A stretch of DNA of 64,000 nucleotides from positions 536,024,017-536,088,016 of the forward strand of contig OX422211.1 of NCBI GenBank assembly GCA_949130495.1. The letters run 5' to 3'. A program made the position numbers and the translations under genes. Each line of letters starts with the position of its first letter. Positions within the stretch are counted from its first letter, which is position 1. Source of the stretch: Sambucus nigra (lineage: Eukaryota > Streptophyta > Magnoliopsida > Dipsacales > Adoxaceae). This document shows positions 1 to 11,323 of this stretch, piece by piece. The notes beneath the pieces were generated by a model that saw only the letters and a program-made list of their open reading frames with translations, searched no databases and was not told where the DNA came from.

Positions 1-475
1 GCCGGTGTTAGCACTACCCAGGCCAGGAGTGGAGTATCTCATCTATACAGATGCATCCTTATTAGGACTTGGAGGTGTACTTCAGCAGGAGGATCAAGCT
101 ATAGCTTATGTTTCCCATAAGCTTAAGCCCCATGAGAGGAACTACCTCACCCACGACTTGGAGTTAGCGGCAGTCGTGTTTGCACTTCGGATTTGGAGGC
201 ACTATCTCATGGGGGAGAAATTTTACTTATTCACGGATCACAAGTCACTATAGTACCTCTTCACGTAGAAAGAGCTGAATATGCGTCAACGTCGATGGCT
301 TGAATTAGTGAAGGATTATCAGTTCGATATCCAATACCGCCCAGAAAAGGCTAACGTGGTAGCCGACGAGTTGAGCCGCAACCAGTGGACGAGAGGGCAG
401 AGGTATGGAAGGCAAAATAGAAGGAATTGGGGGATTAGGATGCCACGGTCTGATCATTTATGTCTGCGATGACTG
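1..475 (+). pseudogene. Element A: RNase H part of a chromovirus pol, broken
   Basis: This is the C-terminal RNase H part of a Ty3/gypsy polyprotein, which removes RNA from the RNA-DNA hybrid during reverse transcription. The sequence shows the YTDAS start of the RNase H fold (codons near 40-55), the SHKL and [12 protein letters not shown] region, and the ADELSR end, as in plant chromoviruses. Two in-frame TAG codons (about 251-253 and 269-271) sit where glutamine codons are expected, so C-to-T decay is likely. The upstream RT domain lies outside the window. The integrase follows directly. The family call is firm; the copy is not functional. Confidence 0.9.
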
Positions 476-2391
476 TTACGCCTCAGATTGTTACGCGGGT
501 GGTACAAGCACAGGCAGCGGATTCGTTCTATCAAGATCGGATTAGGCATCTTTTAGTCAGGGGAGCCGAGTCTTATTCAGTGAGTTATGAGGGTGGTTTG
601 CGCTTCAATGGGAGACTCGTTATCCCAGAGGGGGAGGACCTTCGGCATACAGTGATGACGGAGTCGCATGGGTCTCAATTTGCGGTACATCCCGGTGGGG
701 ACAAAATGTACCAGGATATGAGGCGACAGTATTGGTGGAGCGGGATGAAAAAGGATATTGCAGAGTTCGTATCTAAGTGTACCACTTGCCAGTTAGTGAA
801 AGTGGATCATCAGAGACCATCAGGTTTGCTTCAGCCGTTGGAGATTCCTATGTGGAAATGGGAAGTCATTTCCATGGATTTTATCACCGGGCTGCCCACT
901 TCGCAGAGGGGGCACGATTCTATATGGGTTATTGTGGATCGGTTGACGAAAGTAGCCCACTTTTTTCCCGTCAGGACAGACTACATAGCGGGACAGTATG
1001 CTCAGCTATTTATTGCAGAGATAGTGAGACTGCATAGTGTGCCTCTTAGCATCATGTCGGATAGAGACAAGACGTTCGTATATCATTTTTAAGAAAGCTT
1101 CTAGGAGGCTATGGGTACCGAGTTGCGGTTAAGTACAACTGTTCTAAAAAACCCGCCTTGGCTCCGCCTAGGCACCCCTAGGTTTAAGGCTTGGGAGAAA
1201 CGCCTCGCCTTACGCTTTTCACGCCTTATTCTTGGTAAAACCCTTAAGGCGCACTTTTTGCTAAAAACAACAATGCTTTAGTGAAACGATGTCGCCTTTT
1301 AAAGAATCTCTTTACAAACCGGACCATTATCTCATCCAAAATAATCAAATAGTATTTTAATTTGCATATATTCAGACATATTTTTATGGTATGTGCAATT
1401 TTTGTATTTTAATAGCCTTGTTATGGTTAGAAAATATTAAAATATATTAAGAAGGCCAAAACGCCTTTTCACGCTTTTTTACGCCTAGGCCCGCCTAGGC
1501 TTCTAAGGCTTAAGGCTTGGCCTCCACGCCTCAATCACGCCCCACGTTTTTTAGAACCTTGCAACATATCACCCGCAGACCGATGGGAAGACTGAACGCA
1601 CTAATCAGATGCTCGAGGATATGTTGCGTATGTGTATCCTTGATTTTGGGGGAGGTTGGGAGTGATATCTCTCACTGGTGGAGTTTGCTCATAACAACTC
1701 CTATCAGTTTATGATTGGCATGGCCCCATTCGAGGCATTGTATGGTAGACCTTATCGTTCTCCAGCATGTTGGCTAGAGGAGGGAGACAATAAGCTACTC
1801 GGGCCATAGGTAATTCAGGATATGTCGAGCAGGATCGAGATGATTCGCAATCGCATACGAGTAGCTCAGGATAGACAGAAAATCTACGCCGATGCTAACA
1901 GGTCCTTCCGAGAGTTCGCAGTGGGGGACCAGGTTTTGTTGAGAGTATCTCTGATGAAGGGAGTAATGAGATTCGGGAAGAAGGGGAAGTTCGCTCCGAG
2001 ATATGTAGGGCCATTCCCTATTATAGAGAGGGACGGACCAGTGGCTTATAGACTTGGGTTACCGGAATACTTGCATCGGATCCATAATGTGTTCCACATT
2101 TCATCACTGAGGCGATACCTTCGGGATGAGTTAGCACACACTCACATTGTGAGTGAGGAGATTGAGTTACAGCCAGACAGTTCATATGAGGAGAGATCGG
2201 TGGCCATCCTAGATTATAGTGAGAGGAGGTTGAGATCAAAGGTAGTTCCACTTGTTTGGGTGCAGTGGCAACATCACAATGTGGAGGAGTCTACTTGGGA
2301 GCGGGAGGCGGATATGCGAGAGAAATATCCAGACTTATTCTCACCAGGTATACCTTATTTTTCGAATTTCAGGACGAAATTCCGTTATTAG
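460..2391 (+). pseudogene. Element A: integrase with C-terminal chromodomain, interrupted by a MITE
   Basis: The integrase inserts the cDNA into the genome. The zinc-binding region (HPG...WW...C-x2-C) is near 690-790. The first catalytic Asp lies in the MDFITG segment (about 875) and the second in SDRD (about 1055). The third acidic residue (TER) lies beyond the MITE at about 1590, so the insertion at 1141-1557 falls between catalytic residues two and three. After it the same frame resumes with a TGA for a Trp codon and a TAG. The 1822-2391 part carries the GDQVLLRVSLMKGVMRFGKKGK module and ends in a chromodomain (VWVQWQHHNVEESTWE). This matches Tekay/Del-type chromoviruses, whose chromodomain is thought to steer insertion to heterochromatin. 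It ends just before the polypurine tract. Confidence 0.92.
1141..1557. mobile_element. 417-bp MITE inside the integrase of element A
   Basis: The segment has 12-bp terminal inverted repeats (GTTCTAAAAAAC at 1141, its complement ending at 1557). It contains no coding sequence and is rich in GCCTAGGC and CGCCTT words. The integrase reading is continuous on either side once it is removed. The flanks TACAAC and TGCAAC look like a diverged target duplication. A hAT-type MITE is my best guess, but the duplication is too decayed to fix the superfamily. Confidence 0.75.
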
Positions 2392-2401
2392 GGGGAAAGT
2401 A
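2388..2401 (+). promoter_or_regulatory. Polypurine tract of element A
   Basis: A purine run (AGGGGGAAAGTA) directly precedes the LTR start TGTAATACCCC at 2402. This is the expected plus-strand DNA primer site. Confidence 0.8.
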
Positions 2402-4001
2402 TGTAATACCCCATATTTTTATGATTTAAATAATTAAAGGATTAATTATTATTGTGGGATTAATTGAATTAAAATGTGAGAATTAATTGTTGATTAATCC
2501 GGATTTAAAATAAATATTAACTAATGTGCAAGAGTTAATACTTATTGATTGAATATTACTGTGTGATAAGTAATATAGAACTATACACTTTGATAAATTG
2601 TCAAGAGTAAGAAATATGACAGTTTAGTAAATTAAGCCAGACGCGCGTGTCAGTCATGTCGGGGGTAATTTGATGAAATAAATATATAAATTATTTTTAG
2701 TAACTCGTATGGTCATTTAGAGTGCACCGTTGAGTCCGGAAGGATCGAGATAGTCAAAATAGTATACCCGGGTGTTTAGTTTGGGTCCCGGGGAAATTTT
2801 AGGCCTAACCCGCACCCGTGAGGGCATTGCGATAAATTGTATTTTTGGGCCTAATTAATGGACGAAAATTAAGAGTTATATATCATCCTAAGAAAGTCCA
2901 ATTAGGGTTAAAAAGTGTCAGGAAATTAAGAACAGCCATAGAAGGTGTGAGGGAGAGCTATTTCCAAGAGGAAAGGGCCAAGATAACACCACCATCGTGT
3001 AGATCGGGACAAGGGGAACACAACCATATCAACAACGTCAAGAAATCAGACGACAAATTCAAGGCAAGTGTTTATAACTTGCTGTACCCTAGCAATTATT
3101 ATATTCATGTTAGTGTAGGGATGTTATAATCATGTTTTAGTGCATAAAAGTGATGAAAATTGAGGAATTAGGATATGTAGATTGAATCTGAGAATTATAA
3201 AATTTAAACCCCTCATGTATGTAGACTAGAAATCACGTTTTGATGAACTCATGTGTAGAACGAATCTGGAATTTTTTTATTATTGAATATGAATTTGAAG
3301 AACTAGGGTTTTGGTAAATTAAATTGGGGATTCTATGTTTTATTGATGATTCATAATGAATTGATGATTCTAGGATGTTATAGTTCATATATAATTGATA
3401 GGATTCAAATTATAACTGTTTATTTGGAGATTGGGATGTTAATTTAGATGTTTTAAGGTTAAAAATTGTGGTAAAAACGTTGAAATTCTGGGTAGGAGAT
3501 GAACAGTGCAGTCTCGCGCGATCTCGCGCGAAGTCGTTCAAGCGAGAATGCATCTCGCGCGAAGTCGCTCGAGCGACATGTGGCAGTCATTCGAACGACA
3601 TGCCATCTGGTTCGAGCGACAGTGTGAATTTTTGGGAAATTTCTTAGGGGAAGTTTAGGGATTTTCCAGTCTTTACGAATGAGAGAAATTTATCAGTTAA
3701 CAGATTTAAAACGAGGTAGGTCTACGAGGAAGTATGTGAGTTTATACTTTAATGAATCCAGAAATAAGAGTTACTTTGGACATTACTAAAGAACGGTAGT
3801 AATTTAGTAATACTTTAATATACATAATAATGAGAATGAAATACGTATGGAAAATATATAAGAAGGTTGGGAGAATACCTATAATTATTAATAGGATGTG
3901 TGAATACCTATTACTTACTAGTATTATGTGTATGACATACCTAGCTGCTTGCTATCACGAGAGATGGTGTAGAGACAGTCTTATCCTGAGGGGATTATTG
4001 A
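2402..4001 (+). repeat. Element A 3' LTR, first part
   Basis: The LTR starts TGTAATACCCC right after the polypurine tract. It is interrupted at 4001/4002 by the Tat element and resumes at 16349. The two parts total about 2.8 kb, within the range of large Tekay LTRs. No gene is seen in it; the 2845-3129 reading frame has no recognisable domain. A cluster of self-complementary CG-rich words lies at 3511-3622. The last five bases (3997-4001, ATTGA) are one copy of the Tat target duplication. Confidence 0.88.
3511..3622. repeat. Cluster of short CG-rich palindromes in the element A LTR
   Basis: Within about 110 bp the AT-rich LTR switches to repeated self-complementary words: TCGCGCGA three times, TCGCTCGAGCGA, TCATTCGAACGA and TTCGAGCGA. 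Nothing like it occurs elsewhere in this LTR. The role is unknown. Candidates are a binding-site array, a silencing target or an RNA hairpin. Confidence 0.8.
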
Positions 4002-4206
4002 TTATATGCCCAAGTATAACCTCGGCCCAGAGATACCTAGCTCGACCAGGATGATCGCCGAGACATGGATCGACCCTGAGGGGCAGGGGGCCCACAATAT
4101 CATCCCTCGGCCAGACATACCTCGGCTCTGGCCGACACTACCATCTACATAGCCAAGGGGGGCACTGCGCGCATCACAGGCATCCTCAAGCACCTGGGAA
4201 TAGCAA

Positions 4207-4455
4207 CCTCGGCCGATAGCAGACCGAGGTGACAAGGAGCCCTAATCACCTTCAATAGACAAATAGTCTCACCTCGGCTTGGGCTGAGGTGACCAGAAGT
4301 ATTAATAATCACCAGCATGGGACTATCCCTACCTCGGCTGGGGCCGACCCAGCATAATGTCTCGGCTGAGATCAGGCCGAGATTCTTCATGACATTATTC
4401 GGATTGAACGGACATCAAGCTTTTACAGCTCGGCCTCTCCCAGGCCGAGGTCATT
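4207..4455. repeat. Four CTCGG/CCGAG inverted repeats in the Tat U3
   Basis: Four successive stem-loops share arms of the type CTCGG...CCGAG: near 4209-4233, 4271-4292, 4359-4382 and 4427-4450. The last has a perfect 8-bp stem (CTCGGCCT with AGGCCGAG) around a 5-bp loop. The same set is in the 3' LTR. The position upstream of the TATA box fits a regulatory array; that role is inference. Confidence 0.75.
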
Positions 4456-4663
4456 CACCAACATCACTGCCGAGCATCTGTTGACATTTGGATAAGGACA
4501 CCTGGGCACAAATCAGTTGTAACAAGATTATTCTCCACATGTGGGAGAATATTTCATCATAATTGCTTACATGTGACAATGACATATGGCATTCCCACAT
4601 TGGTGAGGATATCACACACATGCTCATTGCATGCATGGGGGGTACACTGCGCCCCCTAGACAC

Positions 4664-4671
4664 TATATATA
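4664..4671 (+). promoter_or_regulatory. TATA box of the Tat 5' LTR
   Basis: TATATATA lies in a C-rich context about 320 bp before the LTR end, where the U3/R boundary is expected. It is conserved at 16032-16039 in the 3' LTR. Confidence 0.75.
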
Positions 4672-4985
4672 GGGATTATCTCCTACCTTGCAAAGGGATC
4701 CAGTTATTAAAACCCTAGCTAAAGCTCTGTCTAAATATACAGTAGAGAGAGAGAGAGCTTGAGTGAATTGTACCCATGGTCATTAGTGCCTTTGTTCAGT
4801 GATATTACTCACACACTCACAGTGGACGTAGGCCAGATTGGCTGAACCACTCATATTCCGGTGTTGATTCCTCATATCCTCACCTCCTTCTCTTATCTCT
4901 TTATATAGCTGTGCCACCATTGTTACTAATATATTGAGCTTGCAAACACCTCACCTGGTGGTGCTGATTCATAGCATCATCATTT

Positions 4986-5001
4986 TGGCGCCGTCTGTGG
5001 G
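4986..5001 (+). promoter_or_regulatory. Primer binding site of the Tat element
   Basis: TGGCGCCGTCTGTGGG starts 4 bp after the LTR end. This form is typical of plant Tat/Retand elements and marks where a tRNA primes minus-strand synthesis. Confidence 0.88.
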
Positions 5002-5158
5002 AATCGAGAGGCTATCTCTTTCTCTTTTTCTGCTTTACCTCACCTGAGACTCTGGTGGTGAACCAGGAACCACCCCTTGTGTGGAGCTGTTTCACCATTG
5101 AAAGAGGTCCTTTAAGGTATTAAGCTCATTTACTGTTCAAGCTCTTTATTATTAACAC

Positions 5159-6586
5159 ATGGCACCAGAATTACCACCGCCTCTTCCGCCGCCCGGAGGT
5201 GGAGGGGCTAGCTCCAGTCAGGCTCCTCCCCAGTCTGAAATGGCGGAGGTGGCAGCAGCCTTGAAATCTTTGGCTGCAACACAACAAGCCATGAAGGAGC
5301 AATTTGCCCAGCTCAGCCAAACCATGATGATGAGACCACCTGGAGTCTCCCCGGACATGATAACTCCGACGGTAGTTCAGCCCCCTCCCGATGCCAGGGG
5401 ACCACCCCAGGCGCCCATGAAGGACCAACCTGCACCCCAGCGGAGGAGGGACATTGCTGATCCTAGGCGCTTGCGCCTGGGGAGGTAGGGAAACCCTTGT
5501 CCAGAGGACAGGTATGATGACCTAGAAGCTGAAGAGGGCCCGGAAGACTGCTGGGAGCCGTATGAGGTGTCAGATAACACCGTACGACCCCTTAGGCAGA
5601 GCCAAGGATGTGTCGGCCGAAGAAGAGATGAGGCCCAACAAAGAGGGTCGGCCTTTGATAGGCAGAGTCAAGGATGTGTCGGCCGAGGAAGAGATGAGGC
5701 CCAGCAGAGAGGGTCGGCCTATAAAAGGTTGAGCAGAGGGTCGGCCTTCGAGAGGCTAGGCCCAGTCAATGACCTGAGGCAGAGGCTATTGAGGTCAAGG
5801 AGCGCGGCAGGCTCTCAAAGAGGGAATAGGCAGGCTCGCTCAGATCAAGGCTGGCCAGTGTAGAGAAGAGCCAGGGAGCAGGAAGAAGTCAATAGTCAGC
5901 GTGTTGTGGCTGGGGAACCCTTTGTCCATCGTAGGGAGGTGGCAGGGGATAACCTCGGCCTACCTGAAGAGAGAAGACCCTGGAATGACTCAATCCAATA
6001 TCTCGAGGAGAAGATAGGGGACCTCATAAAGAGCAGGGACCCACTACAGAGGGGCTACTCAGAGGGCTCCCCGTTTGTAGCTAGGATAGTGGGGTTCCCA
6101 ACCCCAGCTAAATTCAAGCCTCCTACCGTGACTCCTAAGTATGATGACAGCACTAACCCAGTGCACCATATCAAGATGTATCAGTCGGAGGTAGATATTT
6201 ACTCGATACCTAATGAGATAAAGTGCAGGGCCTTCTCAGGAACCTTGACAGGGGCAGCGCACAGCTGGTTCACCTCTCTTCCGAAGAACTCGATCGAGAA
6301 CTTCAAAGGCCTAGCAGAGCAGTTCATCCACAACTTCTGCTTTGGGGTAAGACCACAGAAGAAGATTACCCACTTCCTATATGTCAAACAGGCTAAGGGA
6401 GAAAGCCTAAGAGACTATATAGCAAGATTTAACAAGGAGAAGTTGGAGGTAAAGGATTATGAGGAGAGCATAGCCATGACCGCCCTGATAGGAGGCCTCC
6501 AGAAGGGGAAGCTATTGTGGAAGCTGGCGGAAGACCCCCCCCCCCCAAGTCTATGGCAGAGCTGTTGTCCACCGCGGGGAAAGTGA
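5159..6586 (+). pseudogene. Tat gag, N-terminal and capsid part, with two stops
   Basis: This is the structural protein of the virus-like particle. It opens with a proline-rich and glutamine-rich segment (MAPELPPPLPPPGG). After TAG codons at 5486 and 5861 it continues in the same frame. A 22-residue repeat (QSQGCVGR...RGSAF) occurs twice at about 5590-5722. From about 6055 it matches Tat-type gag: a GFPTPAKFKPPTVTPKYD motif, then GTLTGAAHSWFTSLP, then GESLRDYIARFNKE. The frame is lost at a run of twelve C residues (6535-6546) and resumes in the next entry's frame. A start at 5159 is chosen as the first ATG after the primer site. Confidence 0.88.
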
Positions 6587-8061
6587 TGAATGCGGAAGAG
6601 GCAATGGCCGCCAAATATGAGGAGGAGAACCGTGGTAGCACTGGGAGGTCCCAGGGTAAGAAAGAGGGGAAGAAGAGGTCAGCAGATGACAAGTTCGCTC
6701 ATTACACTCCTCTGACTGTGAGCTGTGAGCATATCCTTAATGAGATCAAGACTGATCGGGCTCTGAGGTGGCCAGAGAAATTGAAGGCCCCACCACATAA
6801 GAGGAATAAAAACCTCTGGTGTGAGTTCCATCAGGATCACGGCCATGTCACAGATAGATGCTTTGCTCTGAAGGATGAGATTGAGAAGATGCTGAAATCC
6901 AGGAAGCTAAGAAAGTATGTGGATGGCAAGGCCCCAAAGGGTGAAAGAGAAGACCCTAGGAAGAGAAGAGATAACAGGTGCCGTGGCGATGTCCCGGCTA
7001 GAAGGCATGATGATTCAGAGGGTGATGATGGAGATGACCCGGATCTCCCACCTAAGGATGACAACACCCCAGTGAAGAGGGTAGCGATGATCTCCTTTGG
7101 TGTTAGCACCATATGTGGGGGATTCGCAGGAGGTGGCTTTGAGGTAGCCGACAGGAAAGCTCATGTAGCGGAGGCCAAGTCAGTGGTCAAACCTGAGGTT
7201 GTGAATCTAACATCTTCTGACGCAGTGCAGAAGAGGAAGAAGGTGGACATGGACACCCTCGTAGTGGGGTTCTCCAAACTCGACTTCAAGGGCATCTTAG
7301 CCCCCCATGATAACCCTTTAGTCATAACAACAAGGGTGCATGGGTGCGATGTAGGGAGAATCCTCATAGATGGGGGAAGCTCAGCAGATGTGATGTTCTG
7401 GCCTTGTTTCAAGAGCTTGGGTCTTAGCAGGGCAAGGATGGTACCCTACCATCACCCATTGATAGGCTTCAGTGGTGAGAAGGTACACCCATTGGGCATG
7501 TATGAAATGGATGTACGGATGGGAGATGAATGGCCTAAGAGGCTGACCAAGAAGATAAACTTTTTTGTTATGGACGAAAATGTCTTCTCGGCCTACAACC
7601 TCATCATCGGAAGAGTGGTCCTCAAAGAGTTTGAAGCCGTGCCGTCAACGGTCCACCAGATGCTAAAATTCCCTACTCCTTATGGGGTAGGGGAAGTGCA
7701 AGGGGACCAGACCACGGCGCGGGAGTGTTATTTCAACTCGGCCGAAGAGCGAGAGGCCCATAAGAGAGCAACCGCCACTTACAGCATTGACACTCTTGAT
7801 CCCAGAGACGAAACAAAATTGAAGAAGGGCGAACCCGCGGAAGAGGTAGAATCCATCGTCCTCAATGAGGACGAGACGAAAAAAACCGTCCAGGTCGGCA
7901 AAGCCCTGGAGCAAGGGATCAAGGAAGAGCTGATAAACTTCCTTAGGAGGAGGCAGAGCGTCTTCGCGTGGAGTCATGCAGACATGCCTGGCATCGACCC
8001 TGAGATCATGACCCACAAGCTCAACGTGGATGGAGATGCTAGGACTATTAAACAGAGGTGA
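6517..8061 (+). pseudogene. Tat gag C-terminus and aspartic protease
   Basis: The first part continues gag after the C-run frameshift: basic, with a zinc-knuckle variant CEFHQDHGHVTDRC (C-x2-H-x4-H-x4-C) near 6822-6863. An acidic linker follows. The protease that cuts the polyprotein begins near 7280, with LIDGGSSADVMF as active site (Asp codon at 7369). The segment ends at TGA 8059-8061, probably a decayed Arg codon, because RT continues in the same frame 40 bp on. It is therefore the middle of one gag-pol frame rather than a separate gene. Confidence 0.9.
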
Positions 8062-8103
8062 AGGATCTACTCCAGAGAGAAGTATGAGGTCATCCGAGAA
8101 GAG

Positions 8104-10191
8104 GTGAAAAAGTTGGAAGAGGCCGAGTTCATAAGAGAGGTTACTTATCCAGAGTGGTTCTCAAATGCTGTCATCGTGCCTAAGGCCAATGGAAAGTGGC
8201 GGATGTGTGTAGATTTCACAGACCTGAATAGGTCTTGCCCGAAGGACAACTATCCCTTACCCAGGATAGACCAGATGGTGGATGCAACGGCAGGGTACGA
8301 GCTTATGAGTTTCATGGATGCTTATTCAGGCTATAACCAAATCTTCATGGATACCGAAGACTCTGAGAAGACAGCCTTCATTACTGACAAGGGGACGTAC
8401 TGTTACAAGGTGATGCCCTTTGGTCTGAAAAATACGAGGGCAACGTATCAACGTCTTGTCAACAAGATGTTCGAGGAGCAGATAGGTAAGACCATGGAGG
8501 TGTATGTGGACGATATGCTAACAAAGAGCCTGAAAGCATGTACTCATGTAGCAGACCTTGAGAAGACCTTTGATGTCATGGACTCGTACCGGATGAAGCT
8601 CAACCCAGCGAAATGTGTCTTCGGGGTAGGAGCCGGGAAGTTCCTGGGGTTCATCGTTAATCAGAGGGGGATTGAAGCAAACCCGGAGAAAATCAAGGCA
8701 TTACTCGACATGAAGACTCCTAGGAGTATCAAGGATGTTCAGAGACTCACTGGAAGGGTGGCGGCCCTGAACAGGTTCATTTCCAGAGCCACGGACAAGT
8801 GTCTTCCGTTCTTTAAAGTTTTGAGAAAGGCCTTCCAGTGGGACGAAGAGTGTGAAAAGGCCTTTGATCAACTTAAGTCCTACTTGGGGTCTCCCTTGCT
8901 GCTGTCCCGGCCCATCACGAGGGAGAGGTTGTTTGTGTACCTGGCAGTCTCTGAGTCAGCCATTAGCGCGGCCATCATACGGGAAGAGGATGGGGTTCAG
9001 AGACCTGTGTACTTCAATAGTAAGGCCCTTCAAGGGTCTGAACAAAACTATCCCCGGATGGAGAAGTTGGCTTATGCCCTGATACATGCCTCAAGGAAGA
9101 TGAAGCCTTACTTTCAAGCTCACTCCGTGATAGTCCTCACCGACTCACCGCTACGGCAGGTTCTGCACAAGCCTGAGAAGTCCAGAAGATTGATGACCTG
9201 GGCCATCGAGCTAGGAGAGTATGATCTTACCTACCAGCCCAGGACAGCCATCAAGGGGCAGGCCCTGGCAGACTTTGTCGCAGAATTCACTTGGGAAGAG
9301 GTCGAGACAGAGAAGGGCTTGGATGGCGGCGAAGAGATGAACCGAAATATCTTCCGAGATTCGGAAGAGACTGCCCCGTACGTCTTTCGAGGCCGAGAAG
9401 AGGTTGTCCCAGGCCAAGCTCGGAGCAGAGTAGAAGAAAACGAAGAGGATCGATACCTTTTCGAAAAGGGGGTTATGAGAGAAGGGGTCTTCTCATCAGA
9501 TACAGACGTATGGAACCTCTTCGTTGATGTCTCTTCTTGTGACAATGGAAGTTGCGTGAGGCTAGTACTCTCGGCTCCAGATGACGCCAACATTGAGTAC
9601 GACTTGAGATTTAACTTCAAGGCCTCCAACAACGAGTCTGAGTATGAGGCCATGATAGCAGGTCTCTTATTGGCAACCACTCTTCGGGTAAAGCGACTCC
9701 TGCTTCATAGCGACTCAAGATTGGTTGTCAATCAAGTGCTGGGGGCATACGAGGCCAAAGATGAAAGGATGGCCAAATACCTGAAGAAGGTAAGAGGGTT
9801 GCTAGAGTATTTTGAAGAGGCAAAGCTGAAGAGAGTACCTCGGCTGAGCAACAACCACGCCGATGCGTTGGCAAGACTGGCCTCAGCAATGAAGACAGAC
9901 TTGGGAAGAACCATCCCAATTGAAGTCTTAGGAAAGGCAAGTATTGAGGGGGATGAGGTATGTAACCCTTGTCACAATGTAAACCTGGGAGACTCGTGGA
10001 TTGACCCGCTTGTCAGATACCTAAAAGAGGGGGAGCTACCTGAGTCCAGGATGGAGAGAAGAAAGTTGAGATACAGGGCTGCAAAGTTCTCATTGGTAGG
10101 AGACGTCTTGTACAAAAAAGGGGTTTCTACTGCCTCTCCTCAGATGTGTGCACCCTGCGGAAGTGCCCCAGGTCTTAAGGGAGGTTCATGA
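8104..10191 (+). pseudogene. Tat reverse transcriptase with two RNase H domains
   Basis: RT copies element RNA to DNA. The substrate-binding PKANGKWRMCVDFTDLN region, the FMDAYSGYNQI motif and the catalytic YVDDM (Asp codons at 8509 and 8512) are intact. The first RNase H (about 8900-9290) has YLAVS where a catalytic Asp is normally seen, as in other Tat elements. A second RNase H of archaeal type follows (about 9510-9890) with acidic residues in LFVDVSS, NNESEYEA, LHSDSR and NNHADALA. This double arrangement defines the Tat clade. The frame is lost around 10125-10148, where the integrase frame takes over. Confidence 0.95.
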
Positions 10192-11191
10192 GGGTTCTTG
10201 CTCTAGCCACATTGGGGGAAGACCCTTAGACAAGAGGATCATCACTCAGGGATACTGGTGGCCTACCCTGTATAAGGACGCAACAGACTATGTGAAGAGG
10301 TGCGACAAATGTCAAAGGTTCGCCACCATCCCTCACCAACCTCATCAGCCTATGACGTCGATCTCTTCTCCATGGCCATTTGCGGTATGGGGAATTGACT
10401 TGGTAGGACCTTTGCCAAGAGCTGTCAACAACTATAGATTCTTGATAGTTGCCATTGACTACTTTTCAAAATGGGTAGAGGCAGAGCCGATGATAACCAT
10501 TACAGAGCAGAAGACCTTCCAGTTCATCTGGAAGAACATCATATGTAGATATGGCCTCCTGAACACGCTTATCTCGGACAATGGGACCCAATTCAAGAAT
10601 GCCTCCTTGGAGAAGTATTGCCAAAGTGTGGGGATCAGACAGTTCTTCGCATCTCCTGGTCGACCTCAAGCAAATGGCCAGACCGAGGTCACGAACAGAA
10701 CCATCTTGGATGGAATCAAGAAGAGGTTAGAAGACGCGAAGGGGAGATGGATAGAAGAGGTCTACGCCGTGCTATGGGCTTATAGAACTACGGCAAGGAC
10801 ACCCACAGGAGAAACCCCATTCATATTGGCACATGGCTCAGATGCAGTCATACCAACGGAGGTAGGACTGCCAACTTATCGAATTCAGACCTACGACCCC
10901 AACAGCAATGGGGAGAAGAGAAGGCTAGACCTGGATCTCATCGAAGAAAGAAGGGAAGACGCAGAGGTCAGAAAAGCAGCCTATCAGCAGAGGGCAGCAA
11001 GATTCTACAATCAAAGGGTAAAGTCAAGACCCATTGTGGTGGGAGACCTAGTGCTTAAGAAGACCCTACAGAAGACAAACAAGCTACACCCGAACTGGCA
11101 TGGCCCCTACAAAGTAACGGAAGAGGTTGTGCCTGGCACGTATAGGCTAGAGAACCTAGAGGGAACCTTTCACCAACCCATGGAATGCTGA
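10148..11191 (+). pseudogene. Tat integrase (DD35E)
   Basis: The frame opens with a zinc-binding HHCC module (H-x6-H near 10187, then C-x2-C near 10302). The catalytic acids are Asp at 10397 (GIDLVGP), Asp at 10577 (ISDNGTQF) and Glu at 10685 (QTEVTNR), with exactly 35 residues between the last two. The C-terminal part has the GDLVLKK and HPNWHGPYKV motifs. The final NADHLKRYF-type tail is present only in another frame just before the stop, so a 1-nt indel near 11175 shortened the protein slightly. No chromodomain is present, as expected for Tat. The start is set by frame change; the true protein is released from the pol polyprotein. Confidence 0.95.
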
Positions 11192-11323
11192 TCACCTGAA
11201 GAGATATTTCATATGATGTTGCATAGGATTTGTAATTTGTAATTGTACCATCTTATCAAGAAGAGGTTATTAATAAAGATCAGTTTCCATGTCAAGTTCT
11301 TGTTTTGCTCTTTAAACCAGAAA

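Larger units (their letters stand above)
4002..4982 (+). repeat. Tat element 5' LTR (981 bp)
   Basis: The LTR aligns from its first ten bases with 15371-15380; the canonical TG start has become TT here. It ends GCATCATCA at 4982, just before the primer site. It contains a series of CTCGG/CCGAG inverted repeats, a TATA box at 4664 and a GA microsatellite near 4744 that is longer than in the 3' copy. Confidence 0.95.

Noticed and set aside
4002..4390. Minus-strand frames of 77-81 codons repeated at 15406-15758
   Set aside because: They are shadows of the CTCGG-rich Tat LTR present in both LTR copies.
7663..8016. 117-codon minus-strand frame
   Set aside because: It is antisense to the Tat protease/linker region and has no motif.
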